Notes: generated from the letters alone by a model not told the origin. Shown: positions 35,500 to 44,127, counted from the first letter of the stretch. The stretch is 64,000 nucleotides of DNA from Bacteroides congonensis (GCF_900130125.1 NZ_FQXY01000010.1:744001-808000), one strand, 5' to 3'. A program made the numbers and translations.

Positions 35500-35630
35500 C
35501 AAAATAGGAGAAAAAGCAATATGAGTTATATAAAAATCAAGACATAATAGCACATTATCAAACATATATTTCCATGTATGGAAGAACTACAGTGGGAGAA
35601 AACCATTGCTGATTTTCTCCCATTTTGTTT
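35500..35630 (+). ncRNA. Candidate small transcript with 8-codon mini-ORF
   Basis: Expected start near 35500. AGGAG (35506-35510) precedes ATG 35521, which opens an 8-codon frame (MSYIKIKT, stop at 35545-35547). A strong hairpin (35593-35622) ends the unit after about 125 nt. It may be a small RNA or the promoter-proximal scar of a deleted gene. There is no conservation evidence available here. Confidence 0.35.
35593..35622 (+). terminator. Terminator of the orphan transcript
   Basis: TGGGAGAAAA pairs with TTTTCTCCCA (10 bp, 10-nt loop), followed by TTTTGTTT. Confidence 0.75.
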
Positions 35631-35667
35631 ATATTATTCACATAAAATCTTGAAATCCGCCAAAAAT

Positions 35668-35744
35668 AGTTTTTAATAAACTCGGATACCGTTTATAATA
35701 AACCCTCCAACTATTTATTAAAAACTGTATCCGGATTTATTATA
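35668..35744. repeat. Interleaved inverted repeats
   Basis: Three pairs of reverse-complement words occur in crossing order: AGTTTTTAATAAA (35668) with TTTATTAAAAACT (35714); CGGATAC (35683) with GTATCCG (35727); TATAATAAA (35694) with TTTATTATA (35736). Both blocks also contain local dyads. Confidence 0.6.
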
Positions 35745-35776
35745 GAACTGTAAAGATATTGTTGCTAACAAAAAGC

Positions 35777-35802
35777 CATCCTATTCATATTCGAATAGGA
35801 TG
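35777..35802 (-). terminator. Hairpin with T-tract on the minus strand
   Basis: CATCCTATTC pairs with GAATAGGATG; on the minus strand GCTTTTTGTT follows. It lies 135 bp beyond the tRNA terminator, with no gene between. Confidence 0.6.
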
Positions 35803-35937
35803 ACTATTAGAGTAGTTAATATTATATACAAATAGCATATGATATATTTCATACACCGACCAAATGCTTACTAAGATTAAAGGGATAGATAAATAGAGAG
35901 CAGTTTATAAACCGTCTTGAAGTTACGGAAAAAGAAA

Positions 35938-35966
35938 AGCCCCGAAAGATATTCTCTTTCAGGGCT
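35938..35966 (-). terminator. Terminator of tRNA-Gln
   Basis: Minus-strand AGCCCTGAAAGA / TCTTTCGGGGCT forms a 12-bp stem with one G-U pair, followed by TTTTCTTTTT. It starts 5 bp after the encoded CCA end. Confidence 0.85.
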
Positions 35967-35970
35967 ACTT

Positions 35971-36044
35971 TGGTTGTCCTACCAAGATTCGAACTTAGAC
36001 AAACAGAACCAAAAACTGTTGTGCTACCATTACACCATAGGACA
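35971..36044 (-). tRNA. tRNA-Gln (anticodon TTG)
   Basis: On the minus strand a 7-bp acceptor stem pairs TGTCCTA with TAGGACA, with discriminator A and an encoded CCA (35971-35973). The D-loop contains GTAATGGTAGC, the T-arm GTTCGAATC, and the anticodon loop TTTTGGT reads TTG for Gln. The last base pair of the anticodon stem (next to the loop) is a T-T mismatch. A matched promoter lies upstream and a terminator downstream, so it is transcribed alone. Confidence 0.93.
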
Positions 36045-36075
36045 AACTCAGGGTGCTTTCTGTTAAAAAGCGGTG

Positions 36076-36107
36076 CAAAGATAGAAATATCTAACTAAAC
36101 TTCCAAA
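36076..36107 (-). promoter_or_regulatory. Promoter of tRNA-Gln
   Basis: Minus strand: TTTG (36104-36107), 20 bp, TATCTTTG (36076-36083), an excellent match to the Bacteroides consensus, about 31 bp before the tRNA. Confidence 0.75.
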
Positions 36108-36188
36108 TATTTCGGTGTTTTTTTATCAGATTTTGTCAGACTCATGCCGACAAAACCTGATTTTTCAGTCATTCAACTATCTCTTTTC

Positions 36189-37481
36189 TTATTTTGCAAT
36201 CAGCAAATAGTAGTTCTTTTTGCCACGCTGAACAAGTAGATATTTCTCATCGAGCAGGTCGGCAGTTGTAATTACCTGGTCAAAGACTGTTAGCTTCTCC
36301 TTATTCAACGAAACGCCGCCGCCTTGGACTAGCTTACGCATTTCGCCTTTCGAAGCAAATACAGCCGCATTATCGACCAACAGGTCTACCGCCTTCACTC
36401 CTTCCGCCAACGCATCACGGGAAATCTCAAATTGAGGTACTCCTTCGAATACAGCCAGCAAAGTATCTTCGTCCAGTTTGCGCAAAGCGTCGGAAGTAGC
36501 ATTACCAAACAGGATGTTCGATGCGTCTACCGCCGCGTTGTAATCTTCTTCAGAATGAACCATCACAGTCACCTCTTTCGCAAGACGTTTCTGAAGGATA
36601 CGCAAGTGCGGAGCTGCCTGATGTTCGGCAATCAATGCTTCAATTTCTTCTTTTTCGATAGAAGTGAAGATCTTGATATAGCGTTCTGCATCGGAATCGC
36701 TTACGTTCAGCCAGAACTGGTAGAACTTGTATGGAGATGTATAACGAGCGTCCAGCCAAATATTTCCGGATTCTGTCTTACCGAACTTACCACCATCAGC
36801 TTTTGTAATCAGCGGGCAAGTTAGCGCGAAAACCTCTCCCCCGTTGGTACGGCGAATCAATTCGGCACCGGTAGTGATGTTTCCCCATTGGTCGGAACCA
36901 CCCATTTGCAACTTACAGCCTTTTGTCTCATATAAGTGAAGAAAATCGTATCCTTGAAGCAACTGGTAAGTGAACTCGGTAAATGACAGTCCGTCGCGCG
37001 CTTCGCCATTCAGACGACGCTTTACAGAGTCTTTTGCCATCATATAGTTCACAGTGATGTGCTTACCTACCTCGCGAACAAAATCAAGGAAGCTGAAGTT
37101 TTTCATCCAGTCGTAGTTGTTCACCAGTTCGGCACGGTTGGGTACATCCGACTCGAAGTCGAGGAACTTGGCAAGTTGGTTTTTAATACACGCCTGATTG
37201 TGATTCAGTGTTTCCTCGTCCAGCAGGTTACGTTCCGCCGACTTACCGGAAGGGTCACCAATCATACCTGTAGCGCCACCGATCAATGCCAACGGCTTAT
37301 GACCGCAGCGTTGGAAATGACGAAGGATCATCACTCCACAAAGGTGACCAATGTGTAGCGAATCGGCAGTCGGGTCGATACCCAAATAGGCAGTCACCTG
37401 CTCTTTGATTAGCAACTCTTCCGTTCCCGGCATGATATCTTGCAACATGCCACGCCATCTCAATTCTTCTACAAAATTCAT
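36189..37481 (-). CDS. tyrS: Tyrosyl-tRNA synthetase
   Basis: It charges tRNA-Tyr with tyrosine. The 430-residue class I synthetase has the HIGH motif ([12 protein letters not shown], about 40-51), the tyrosine-binding [13 protein letters not shown] and [12 protein letters not shown], a KMSKS-type loop ([11 protein letters not shown]) and a C-terminal S4-like RNA-binding domain (about 365-430: [14 protein letters not shown]). A -7 box lies at 37534-37541. I see no T-box leader, which fits a Gram-negative organism. Confidence 0.96.
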   Translation of the reverse strand: MNFVEELRWRGMLQDIMPGTEELLIKEQVTAYLGIDPTADSLHIGHLCGVMILRHFQRCGHKPLALIGGATGMIGDPSGKSAERNLLDEETLNHNQACIKNQLAKFLDFESDVPNRAELVNNYDWMKNFSFLDFVREVGKHITVNYMMAKDSVKRRLNGEARDGLSFTEFTYQLLQGYDFLHLYETKGCKLQMGGSDQWGNITTGAELIRRTNGGEVFALTCPLITKADGGKFGKTESGNIWLDARYTSPYKFYQFWLNVSDSDAERYIKIFTSIEKEEIEALIAEHQAAPHLRILQKRLAKEVTVMVHSEEDYNAAVDASNILFGNATSDALRKLDEDTLLAVFEGVPQFEISRDALAEGVKAVDLLVDNAAVFASKGEMRKLVQGGGVSLNKEKLTVFDQVITTADLLDEKYLLVQRGKKNYYLLIAK

Positions 37482-37533
37482 CGTATTACTCTTTAATTAT
37501 TAGGTTTTTATTGTATTTCAATCCTATACGCGA

Positions 37534-37541
37534 CAAAAGTA
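37534..37541 (-). promoter_or_regulatory. -7 box of tyrS
   Basis: Minus strand TACTTTTG, 52 bp upstream of the start codon; no clear -33 box. Confidence 0.45.
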
Positions 37542-37567
37542 CGACTCTTTCACGGAAGATACAACAC

Positions 37568-38227
37568 TTATGCCTTAAAAAAGACATTTTGAATATTTCT
37601 ATGGATTGTCCCGCGCAGTGCCTCCACTCCCACTCCACGCACTTCGGCTGCCCGGCGTAGGATGTCTTCAATATCGAGCGAACTTTCGTCTGTCTCCAAA
37701 AACAAGCGGTCATCGGGTATCAGCTTCATCGTTTCATCGGGATAATGCTCTCCCAAAGAGAGATAGAATCCCTGCTTCAGTAATTGCGTCGCCTGTTCTG
37801 GCTTTCCCCGGAAACCATGCCATATCCAGGGCTGTGTGGGACGAAATCTCTTTTTCACAGCCAACATTTCATCCATCGCTTTCACGCAGTGAATGATCAA
37901 TGGCAAGCTGTACTGTTCCGACAGGGTTATCTGCATTATAAATGTCATTCTCTGAAGTTCCATCGAAATCTCTGTCAATTTGTCCAGTCCGCACTCCCCT
38001 ATGGCTACAATGCGCTTATCGGGCAGTTGACTGATAATAAAATCCTGTTGCTCTTTCATATTAGACAGTGTCAGCTCCCAGGGATGGATACCGATAGAAT
38101 AATAATAACCTTCCAAAAGCGGCGCTCCTGTCAACTGTTTATAATTGATAATGGATTTGCCTTCAGAGTCGGCTTCCCGTCTATGGGTATGAATATCCAG
38201 GATCGTATTTATCGTTTTCCCTTCCAT
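37568..38227 (-). CDS. TatD-family metal-dependent hydrolase (short form)
   Basis: A 219-residue member of the TatD DNase family, about 40 residues shorter than the E. coli type. Metal-binding residues can be traced: DIHTHR (HxH), AIGECGLDK (Glu), IIHCVKAMDEM (His), WHGFRGK (His) and LFLETDES (Asp). The short spacing after the HxH suggests a compact variant frequent in Bacteroidetes. Family members are 3'-5' nucleases or deoxyribonuclease-like hydrolases. It lies between tyrS and yidD, 24 bp from the latter. Confidence 0.88.
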   Translation of the reverse strand: MEGKTINTILDIHTHRREADSEGKSIINYKQLTGAPLLEGYYYSIGIHPWELTLSNMKEQQDFIISQLPDKRIVAIGECGLDKLTEISMELQRMTFIMQITLSEQYSLPLIIHCVKAMDEMLAVKKRFRPTQPWIWHGFRGKPEQATQLLKQGFYLSLGEHYPDETMKLIPDDRLFLETDESSLDIEDILRRAAEVRGVGVEALRGTIHRNIQNVFFKA

Positions 38228-38251
38228 ATTTGATTCTTTGTTTTAATTCTT

Positions 38252-38527
38252 TTAGGGCACAGGGTCATAACCGGAACCACCCCAGGGATGACATTTCAGG
38301 ATACGTCGCACAGTCAGATAAAACCCTTTCACAGGCCCGTGTTTCTTTATAGCTTCGACTGCATAAGCCGAGCAAGTGGGCGTGAACCGGCAAGAAGGAG
38401 GCGTAAGCGGAGAAATACAAATCCGGTAGAAATAGATGGGGATAAGTAGCAAAAGCGAAAATATCCTTCTCAAAAATCCTTTCACGGATACCCAGATGGA
38501 GGATACCCCGGAGTCCTGGGATTTCAT
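38252..38527 (-). CDS. yidD: Membrane protein insertion efficiency factor YidD
   Basis: A small membrane-associated protein (91 residues from ATG 38527) that aids YidC-dependent insertion of membrane proteins. The signature [18 protein letters not shown], then [16 protein letters not shown] and [12 protein letters not shown], is complete. I choose ATG 38527 because it overlaps the rnpA stop by 4 bp (ATGA), the usual coupled arrangement, although the frame is open further upstream. The gene order rnpA-yidD is widely conserved; rpmH is not adjacent here. Confidence 0.93.
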   Translation of the reverse strand: MKSQDSGVSSIWVSVKGFLRRIFSLLLLIPIYFYRICISPLTPPSCRFTPTCSAYAVEAIKKHGPVKGFYLTVRRILKCHPWGGSGYDPVP

Positions 38528-38913
38528 GAGGATAGTTTTTCGGAGATGCGCGAAAGCGCTATTTTCATTTTCTCTTCCAATTCGGCAGTAGCTATAAGCT
38601 CGTCCGACAGATAGATAAAGGCGACAGCCAGGCACTGCTCACGCCGTTGCAGTTCACCGATCAGGAGTTCTTTGTTTTTTCGGTAGGCTTCGCGTATCTG
38701 CCGCTTCACCCGGTTGCGCTTTACCGCCCGTTTGAAGCGTCGCTTCGACACGCTGATCAGTATGGAAACTGGAGCCTCACCCTGTTCGACAGGCATATAT
38801 ACAACACGTATCGGAAAGATGGAAAACGACTTCGAAACGCCGCCCTCAAACATCTTTCCGATCTGCATTTTACTGTTCAGCCTTTCGGCTTTGCACAAAG
38901 TATATATACCCAC
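38524..38913 (-). CDS. rnpA: Ribonuclease P protein component
   Basis: The protein subunit of RNase P, which matures tRNA 5' ends together with the catalytic RNA. The 129-residue protein has the conserved basic motif [18 protein letters not shown] (about 59-76), which contacts the RNA. The N-terminal [20 protein letters not shown] is typical. It is followed by yidD with a 4-bp overlap and preceded by the HemD-like gene after 5 bp, so all are one minus-strand operon. Confidence 0.95.
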   Translation of the reverse strand: MGIYTLCKAERLNSKMQIGKMFEGGVSKSFSIFPIRVVYMPVEQGEAPVSILISVSKRRFKRAVKRNRVKRQIREAYRKNKELLIGELQRREQCLAVAFIYLSDELIATAELEEKMKIALSRISEKLSS

Positions 38914-38918
38914 TCTGT

Positions 38919-39665
38919 TTATTTATTGTTTTCCTTGATAAACATGTCAAGTGCGGCAGTCATTGACGGAGCCTGCACCGTAGGCGCTTCAAGATCCAGA
39001 CGAAGGCCGGCATCACGTACAGCTTGTGCGGTAGTGGAGCCGAAAGTTCCGATCTTAATCTCTTTCTGATTGAAATCGGGGAAGTTCTTCTTCAAAGAAG
39101 TCACTCCTGCCGGGCTGAAGAACACCAACATATCATAATCAAACTCTTCTTCTGACGTGAAGTCGTTGCTCACTGTGCGGTACATCACAGCTTCTGTGTG
39201 CTGAATACCGTTCTTGTCGAGCAGGTTTTTCACATCATCATTGTGTACGTCCGACATCGGGACGAGGTATTTCTCTGTCTTGTGCTTCACGATGGAAGGA
39301 ACGAGATCTTCAATCTTTCCGGTAGCTCCAAAGAAGATTTTGCGTTTGCGGTACTGTACATACTTCTGGATGTACAATGCCACCGCTTCCGTCACGCAGA
39401 AATACTTCATTGTCTCGGGAATCGCTACACGCATTTCAGTACATAAACTGAAAAAGTGGTCAATAGCATGACGCGAAGTGAATATAACGGCAGTGTGGTC
39501 GAGAATCGAAATTTTCTGTTGCCGAAATTCTTTCGCCGAAAGACTTTCAACCTTAATAAACGGCCGGAAATCTATTTTTACGCCATACTTCTCAGCTATG
39601 TCGTAATAGGGAGATTTCTCTGACGCAGGCTTAGGCTGCGACACTAGTACTTTTGTAATTTTCAA
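38919..39665 (-). CDS. Uroporphyrinogen-III synthase-like protein
   Basis: A 248-residue protein of the HemD fold: two alternating alpha/beta domains, with the C-terminal FDYDMLVFFSPAGVTSLKKNFP and IGTFGSTTAQAVRDAGLRLDLEAPTVQAP segments, which are typical of the family. HemD cyclises hydroxymethylbilane for tetrapyrrole synthesis. The gene sits in a conserved Bacteroidetes order (DUF4271, hemD-like, rnpA, yidD) with no other heme gene near. Since many Bacteroides need external heme, its true role here is open. Confidence 0.8.
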   Translation of the reverse strand: MKITKVLVSQPKPASEKSPYYDIAEKYGVKIDFRPFIKVESLSAKEFRQQKISILDHTAVIFTSRHAIDHFFSLCTEMRVAIPETMKYFCVTEAVALYIQKYVQYRKRKIFFGATGKIEDLVPSIVKHKTEKYLVPMSDVHNDDVKNLLDKNGIQHTEAVMYRTVSNDFTSEEEFDYDMLVFFSPAGVTSLKKNFPDFNQKEIKIGTFGSTTAQAVRDAGLRLDLEAPTVQAPSMTAALDMFIKENNK

Positions 39666-39669
39666 CGTC

Positions 39670-40503
39670 CTAAAATTTTATTAGCAAAATATTGTTCATT
39701 TGAATCATACCTTGGTAGAGTAGCAGACAAGGTACTATTTCTAGAGCGCAAAAGTACACAATTAAAAGGAGAAGGCCACTAAATTGATGAAAAAAAAGCT
39801 TTATCCACTTATAAAACATCAATATTTTAGCTAAAATTAGAATAATTGAACCAATTACAATCAAATTGGTGAGGCTTAGATCGAAATAAACTAGAAAAAG
39901 TACGAATGGGAAAAGGGCAAATCCGGCATAATATATGAGTGTAGAATAAGATTCCAACCATAGATTTGTCCTGTTTTCGTCAAAAAAAGTCCATCCAAGG
40001 AACATGTAAAGCAACCATTTTAGTAAGAAATATGCCAGGCAAAAACCGACATAAATTCCGAGTAAAAGGAGAGGGGAGACATGGGTCATCAGAGCGGGAC
40101 AAGTATCATGAAAATAATTGAAAAATGTGATTCCCGCCAACACGCAGGTTTGCAATACGAGTACAAGAAGATAGCGCATGTCAGCCGCCGTGGAGCTATC
40201 AAAGATGCTCGTCCGCTCCCGGTGCAGCACAAAGTCTTTCACTTGCTGCGAAAGAAATCTCTTTCCGCGTGCCAAAGCGATGGAAGAAAGGAAGAAGCAA
40301 ACCAGCAACGTCAACGAGATTACGTCATCCGTACGGGGAGAGTAGGGGATAGGGGTTCCCTCAAAGCCTGATTCAACTTCCTGCGTAGTATGAGCCGCAG
40401 TCAATTGCAAACTATCACTAGCCGCCTTCACCAGGGCAGTCTGCCCTTGTTGGAACAGCGGCAGAGTATCAGCGCGTTGGGCACTTAGCATATCGCCTAT
40501 CAT
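39670..40503 (-). CDS. DUF4271 membrane protein
   Basis: A 277-residue protein. The first 100 residues are soluble or periplasmic; about six membrane segments follow (for example VISLTLLVCFFLSSIALARG, LLVLVLQTCVLAGITFFNYF, VGFCLAYFLLKWLLYMFLGW). This pattern and the hemD-side position fit DUF4271, a Bacteroidetes-specific family of unknown function. It overlaps the LOG-family gene upstream by 4 bp and lies 4 bp from the HemD-like gene, so it is co-translated with both. Confidence 0.82.
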   Translation of the reverse strand: MIGDMLSAQRADTLPLFQQGQTALVKAASDSLQLTAAHTTQEVESGFEGTPIPYSPRTDDVISLTLLVCFFLSSIALARGKRFLSQQVKDFVLHRERTSIFDSSTAADMRYLLVLVLQTCVLAGITFFNYFHDTCPALMTHVSPLLLLGIYVGFCLAYFLLKWLLYMFLGWTFFDENRTNLWLESYSTLIYYAGFALFPFVLFLVYFDLSLTNLIVIGSIILILAKILMFYKWIKLFFHQFSGLLLLIVYFCALEIVPCLLLYQGMIQMNNILLIKF

Positions 40504-41090
40504 ATGGCTGCGAATTTACGAATGGAAATATCCCACACCGGAGTCTCATAAAGCAACTTTACGGCTTCTTCAGGCGTCCGGGCCACTTTCCATATATCTC
40601 CATGCTGTTGGCGCATAAAGTTCTCCTCAATAGCCTTTTCAAGCATTTCCAACAGCGGGTCAAAGAATTCGTTTACATTGAGAATAATAATAGGGTTGAG
40701 ATAAAGCCCCAATTGCTTCCATGTAATAATCTCAAGGAGTTCTTCAAGTGTTCCGCATCCGCCCGGCAGTGCGATGATGCCATCACTCAGATTTGCCATT
40801 TTCTGCTTGCGCTCGTGCATGGATTCCACTTCAATCAGTTCTGTCAGTCCCGTATGGTGCCAGTTCTGCTCTACCATAAAATGAGGGATTACTCCGGTCA
40901 CTTCACCACCATTCTTCAAGACTGCATCTGCCACAGAGCACATCAGCCCGATACTGCCGGCTCCGTTAATCAAACGAATATGATGTTCGGCAAGCAGACG
41001 GCCGAGTTCTTCGGCTGCTTGAAAGTAGACAAGATCTATCTTGGTACTGGAAGCGCTATATACGCATACGGAATTTATTGGGTTCATCAC
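40500..41090 (-). CDS. LOG-family protein (nucleoside 5'-monophosphate phosphoribohydrolase type)
   Basis: A 196-residue Rossmann-fold protein with the family motifs MHERKQKMANLSDGIIALPGG and PGGCGTLEELLEI, which hold the catalytic Arg and Glu. LOG proteins cleave the base from nucleoside monophosphates (cytokinin-activating in plants). In bacteria the substrate is often AMP or a related nucleotide. It is the first gene of the operon leading to yidD; a -7 box lies at 41120-41127. Confidence 0.92.
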   Translation of the reverse strand: MMNPINSVCVYSASSTKIDLVYFQAAEELGRLLAEHHIRLINGAGSIGLMCSVADAVLKNGGEVTGVIPHFMVEQNWHHTGLTELIEVESMHERKQKMANLSDGIIALPGGCGTLEELLEIITWKQLGLYLNPIIILNVNEFFDPLLEMLEKAIEENFMRQQHGDIWKVARTPEEAVKLLYETPVWDISIRKFAAI

Positions 41091-41119
41091 TCTTTACGGT
41101 TTTATGGTTGTAACGAGTG

Positions 41120-41127
41120 CAAAAATA
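41120..41127 (-). promoter_or_regulatory. -7 box of the LOG-to-yidD operon
   Basis: Minus strand TATTTTTG, 29 bp upstream of the LOG start codon. Confidence 0.5.
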
Positions 41128-41206
41128 CAAAAAAATAACGAAGGGGGTATCTCGCCTATAGCATTAAATTCCCCCCGTTCTTCTGTACAGTTTATCAAAG
41201 TCACCC

Positions 41207-41914
41207 TTATTGATGAAAAATATAATATGATAACCCTAATTCCAATGAAGGCACAATCAAATGTGATTTTTCACGAGGTCGTACAGACAAATCAACAGGA
41301 TATGCCTCTTTATCCTCATGCAAACGTTTCAATCGTGCATATATGCAATCTACAGCCAGCCTAATCCCCATGTTTGAATCAAAGACATATTCATAAGCAA
41401 TGCCGACATTACACCCTATACCAGACACTTTTGTAGTATAGCCTACCTTTTCCATTAACATTCCTTTACTCTTATAGCGGGCATAACCAACACCTGCATT
41501 AATATATCCGACACCTTTTGCAAAAGCCGTATGACGTTTGATAAAAGAAACCTGAGGAGCTACATAATGAAATGCCACCTTCTCACTGACCTCTTGTGGC
41601 GACACTCCATCATATTTCTCCTTAGCATCCTTATAATTATAGTAATACAGCCCGTATCCAATAGCATTACGAGGCGAGAAGGTCATTAGCTGCATCGAAG
41701 AAACAAAGTTGCAATTATCATTATCTTTATTCACAGCCCACGAACTACCCCCATCCCCCCATACATCGGGACAGCCAAACCCCAGCCCTACATCAAAAAT
41801 ATACATGCGTTTGTAGGACTGGTTATTGTCCCCCGAATCAACTTGGGCATATAATGCAATAAACGACATTAACAACCCTAATACTAAAAACAATCTTCTT
41901 TTCAATTCCATCAT
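41207..41914 (-). CDS. Exported, probable outer-membrane beta-barrel protein
   Basis: A 235-residue protein with a signal peptide (LFLVLGLLMSFIALYAQ) and alternating aromatic/small-residue strands (MYIFDVGLGFGCP, NAIGYGLYYYNYKD, GYINAGVGYARYKS, IGCNVGIAYEYVF, SLELGLSYYIFHQ) that look like a small eight-strand barrel ending in a C-terminal aromatic strand. No family recognised. It lies 91 bp downstream of a lipoprotein gene, with a long hairpin between them. It may belong to the same regulated group as 42006 and 43731, but has no copy of their shared element of its own. Confidence 0.7.
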   Translation of the reverse strand: MMELKRRLFLVLGLLMSFIALYAQVDSGDNNQSYKRMYIFDVGLGFGCPDVWGDGGSSWAVNKDNDNCNFVSSMQLMTFSPRNAIGYGLYYYNYKDAKEKYDGVSPQEVSEKVAFHYVAPQVSFIKRHTAFAKGVGYINAGVGYARYKSKGMLMEKVGYTTKVSGIGCNVGIAYEYVFDSNMGIRLAVDCIYARLKRLHEDKEAYPVDLSVRPREKSHLIVPSLELGLSYYIFHQ

Positions 41915-41928
41915 AGTTCAAATTTCAA

Positions 41929-41985
41929 GAGTTTCAACTTTCATAAGATTTTGATGAATGCAGACACTTATGAAAGTTGAAATTC
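41929..41985 (-). terminator. Long intergenic hairpin
   Basis: TTTCAACTTTCATAAG (41932-41947) pairs perfectly with CTTATGAAAGTTGAAA (41967-41982), 19-nt loop, and the stem extends a few pairs further with one G-U. There is no strong T-run on the minus strand, so it may attenuate or stabilise RNA between the two genes rather than simply terminate. Confidence 0.55.
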
Positions 41986-42005
41986 TAACAAACAATATTA
42001 TTATA

Positions 42006-42866
42006 TCAATTTACTTCGTTCCACAAGGCTTTACTGTTTTCAGCAATAGCAACCATTGTCTTTAGTCTGGATCTTACCGCCCCATTAAAAGAAGAACTAT
42101 CAATTCTAGCATTAATTTGCCGAGTATAACTCCGCACAGATGCTTTATCACTGATACTGGCTAATCCATTGACATATGTTTCCACAAATTCAAATTCACT
42201 CATACGGTCAGGAGCATACCTCCTCATCAAATTATTCAGTTGTTCAACCGTTGTACAATTTTTCAGTTCAATCATCACTCCTAGCAACATCCCCCTTTGC
42301 AAGGTAGACATTTCGTCAGAATATCCATAACTCATCAATTTTTTATTAGTCGCCGTACACAAATAATCATTTGTAAACGTACCATTAGCAATAGTACGAT
42401 CAGTAATCATCAGATTATACACTACTTTATTATGGTCATTCCCTATTATTTCATAATCTCTTAACGGTGAATCATACACTTTCCAGTCACTATTCAATTT
42501 CCAAGCCCTAGGAGAACTGTTATCAAACGCAACAATAATAGAGAATACTGCTGCTGCAATCAGTCCTCCTCTAGGAGAAAATCCATTATCTACGCCCCAA
42601 CCATAGCCATAAGCATCGCCTAACAAAATACGTCTTATCCGATCCCAAAAACGTCCCCGCGTTTGCACTTGTTCAATCACCAAATTAGTATTCAATGTTC
42701 CCACAAATTCTATTAACTCTTGAATTTTTTCTTCCTGAGTTTTATTTGCATCCTGTTGCGTTGACTGAGTATCTAGCCCAATCTCTTTCTCATCCGAACA
42801 TGAGTAAAAGCAAATCATTACAAGAGATAATGATAAACAAAATAAAAGTCGCTTCATTGTCTTCAT
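42006..42866 (-). CDS. Hypothetical lipoprotein, candidate target of the TPR-HTH regulator
   Basis: A 286-residue lipoprotein with the lipobox MICFYSCSDE. The region at about 60-110 (TRGRFWDRIRRILLGDAYGYGWGVDNG, then GGLIAAAVFSIIVAF) has a glycine/aromatic-rich and hydrophobic stretch. The C-terminal 150 residues are helical and polar. I recognise no family. Its promoter (42926-42957) is preceded by a GGTAACAATAGTAACA element with the same position as at the DUF3244 gene, so both are probably controlled together. Confidence 0.72.
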   Translation of the reverse strand: MKTMKRLLFCLSLSLVMICFYSCSDEKEIGLDTQSTQQDANKTQEEKIQELIEFVGTLNTNLVIEQVQTRGRFWDRIRRILLGDAYGYGWGVDNGFSPRGGLIAAAVFSIIVAFDNSSPRAWKLNSDWKVYDSPLRDYEIIGNDHNKVVYNLMITDRTIANGTFTNDYLCTATNKKLMSYGYSDEMSTLQRGMLLGVMIELKNCTTVEQLNNLMRRYAPDRMSEFEFVETYVNGLASISDKASVRSYTRQINARIDSSSFNGAVRSRLKTMVAIAENSKALWNEVN

Positions 42867-42925
42867 AGCCTTATTCTTTTAAGTAAATAAATACAAGTTG
42901 TACAACCCGCGATTAGAGCTCATTG

Positions 42926-42981
42926 TAAAAGTATGCAAAAAAGGGAAATCAAACAAATAAAAACAGGTAACAATAGTAACA
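42926..42981 (-). promoter_or_regulatory. Promoter with upstream TGTTAC-type direct repeat (lipoprotein gene)
   Basis: Minus strand: TTTG (42954-42957), 20 bp, TACTTTTA (42926-42933). GGTAACAATAGTAACA lies at 42966-42981 (minus strand TGTTACTATTGTTACC, two TGTTAC words 9 bp apart), 32 nt from the -7 box, the place of an activator just upstream of -33. Confidence 0.6.
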
Positions 42982-43341
42982 CATAAACGAATTACATCAC
43001 TATGATATTAAAAGCGTTACATAAGAAATGCATAATATGCATAAACTCATAGGAAAGTTTAGACTCACATTATTTTCTTGGGGTTTTAACATTTGGAGGC
43101 TTTTTTTATTTTTAAGGATTTAGCATATTGTCATGCTTATAATTTGCCGTGAATTCTAAACAATACGAATTTCATATCTGCCACATCCTTTAGTTTGTTT
43201 TATTGAGTTACACCGATATCACCTCATCACTGAAATGCCGATGAATAAGAGGATAACGGATGAAAGCAAGAGGAAATTTAAGATAAAACTGAACATTATC
43301 GGTTTTCAAAGTTTATGCATATTATGACATATATTTACATA

Positions 43342-43382
43342 AAAGGCTCTTGGACTTCTGAATCAGAAGTCCAAGAGCCTTT
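43342..43382. terminator. Perfect 19-bp hairpin
   Basis: Arms at 43342-43360 and 43364-43382 (AAAGGCTCTTGGACTTCTG and its exact complement) with a 3-nt loop; T-rich on both outer sides. It is the only structure I see in the 864-bp gene-free stretch 42867-43730 apart from the promoter at 42926-42981. It could stop leftward transcripts from the DUF3244 gene. Confidence 0.7.
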
Positions 43383-43730
43383 CTCATAAAGAATACATCT
43401 ATTGCAGATATCACATCTGCAAACAGATGTATCAGATTGCCGCTGAATGAACTTTTATTCGAATAACCAGTTTGTTCGAACACCCTACCAGCTTTCAGCG
43501 AGACAATTATTATAAGTGATTCTATTTTCAAAATATACCTAATAACTATTGTATGCCTTTCGCAAGGAACATTAAGCCCACGAGTCAAAATCAACCGGTT
43601 CTTTCCCCTCTCGGTCAACATCTAATCGCCAATCGCCTTTTCAGCAATGCACTATATATTCAATAGCGGGGCCTTAATAGTTAATAATTTAGGTATATTT
43701 ATCTAGTTGCAAATATATCTATTACAGAGA

Positions 43731-44102
43731 TTAGTCTAATTCAAACTCTCCGGCATAGGTTTCAGTCGGAAGTTGTATTTCTACAATATACTTGCCTTTC
43801 TCCTCACCTGCAAGATTAACATTAACCTTTTGTACATTCAAATCAGTAGATGAATAAACAACTTCTTCCGTTTCCGCATCTTTTATGATGATGGTTACAG
43901 AAGTAACAGGTACAAGAAGGTCAATGGATACTATCGGGCTTTCAACAATAGCAATAGGTATAATAGGGATAGAACGATGCTGTACTTTAGTTTTAGCACT
44001 TAGTTCAATTTGACGTGCAGATTTCATTTCACGTGCAAAAGAAGATGTATTTACCTGAAGTAAAACAGCCAGTAACAACAGAAGTAAAAATTTAGCTTTC
44101 AT
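43731..44102 (-). CDS. DUF3244 small secreted protein
   Basis: A 123-residue protein from ATG 44102 (MKAKFLLLLLLAVLLQVNT), with a signal peptide cleaved near SFARE. The C-terminal 70 residues form an immunoglobulin-like beta sandwich with the pattern VTSVTIIIKDAETEEVVYSS and GKYIVEIQLPTETYAGEFELD, typical of DUF3244. Longer starts up to 44213 would lie upstream of the promoter at 44128-44135 and spoil the signal peptide. The TPR-HTH regulator gene lies immediately upstream, and DUF3244 genes often accompany such regulators in Bacteroides, as I recall. Function unknown. Confidence 0.82.
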   Translation of the reverse strand: MKAKFLLLLLLAVLLQVNTSSFAREMKSARQIELSAKTKVQHRSIPIIPIAIVESPIVSIDLLVPVTSVTIIIKDAETEEVVYSSTDLNVQKVNVNLAGEEKGKYIVEIQLPTETYAGEFELD

Positions 44103-44127
44103 AATAAATGTATTTAAAATTTCGCCC

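Noticed and set aside
35668..35802. CRISPR array
   Set aside because: The repeats are inverted and irregular, with no equal spacers and no cas genes in the window.
37482..37541. T-box leader before tyrS
   Set aside because: The leader is too short (about 45 nt), and T-boxes are not expected in this phylum.
43322..43621. 99-residue minus-strand reading frame
   Set aside because: It runs through the perfect 19-bp hairpin, has no ribosome site, signal peptide or familiar pattern; the frame is best explained by the hairpin and chance.
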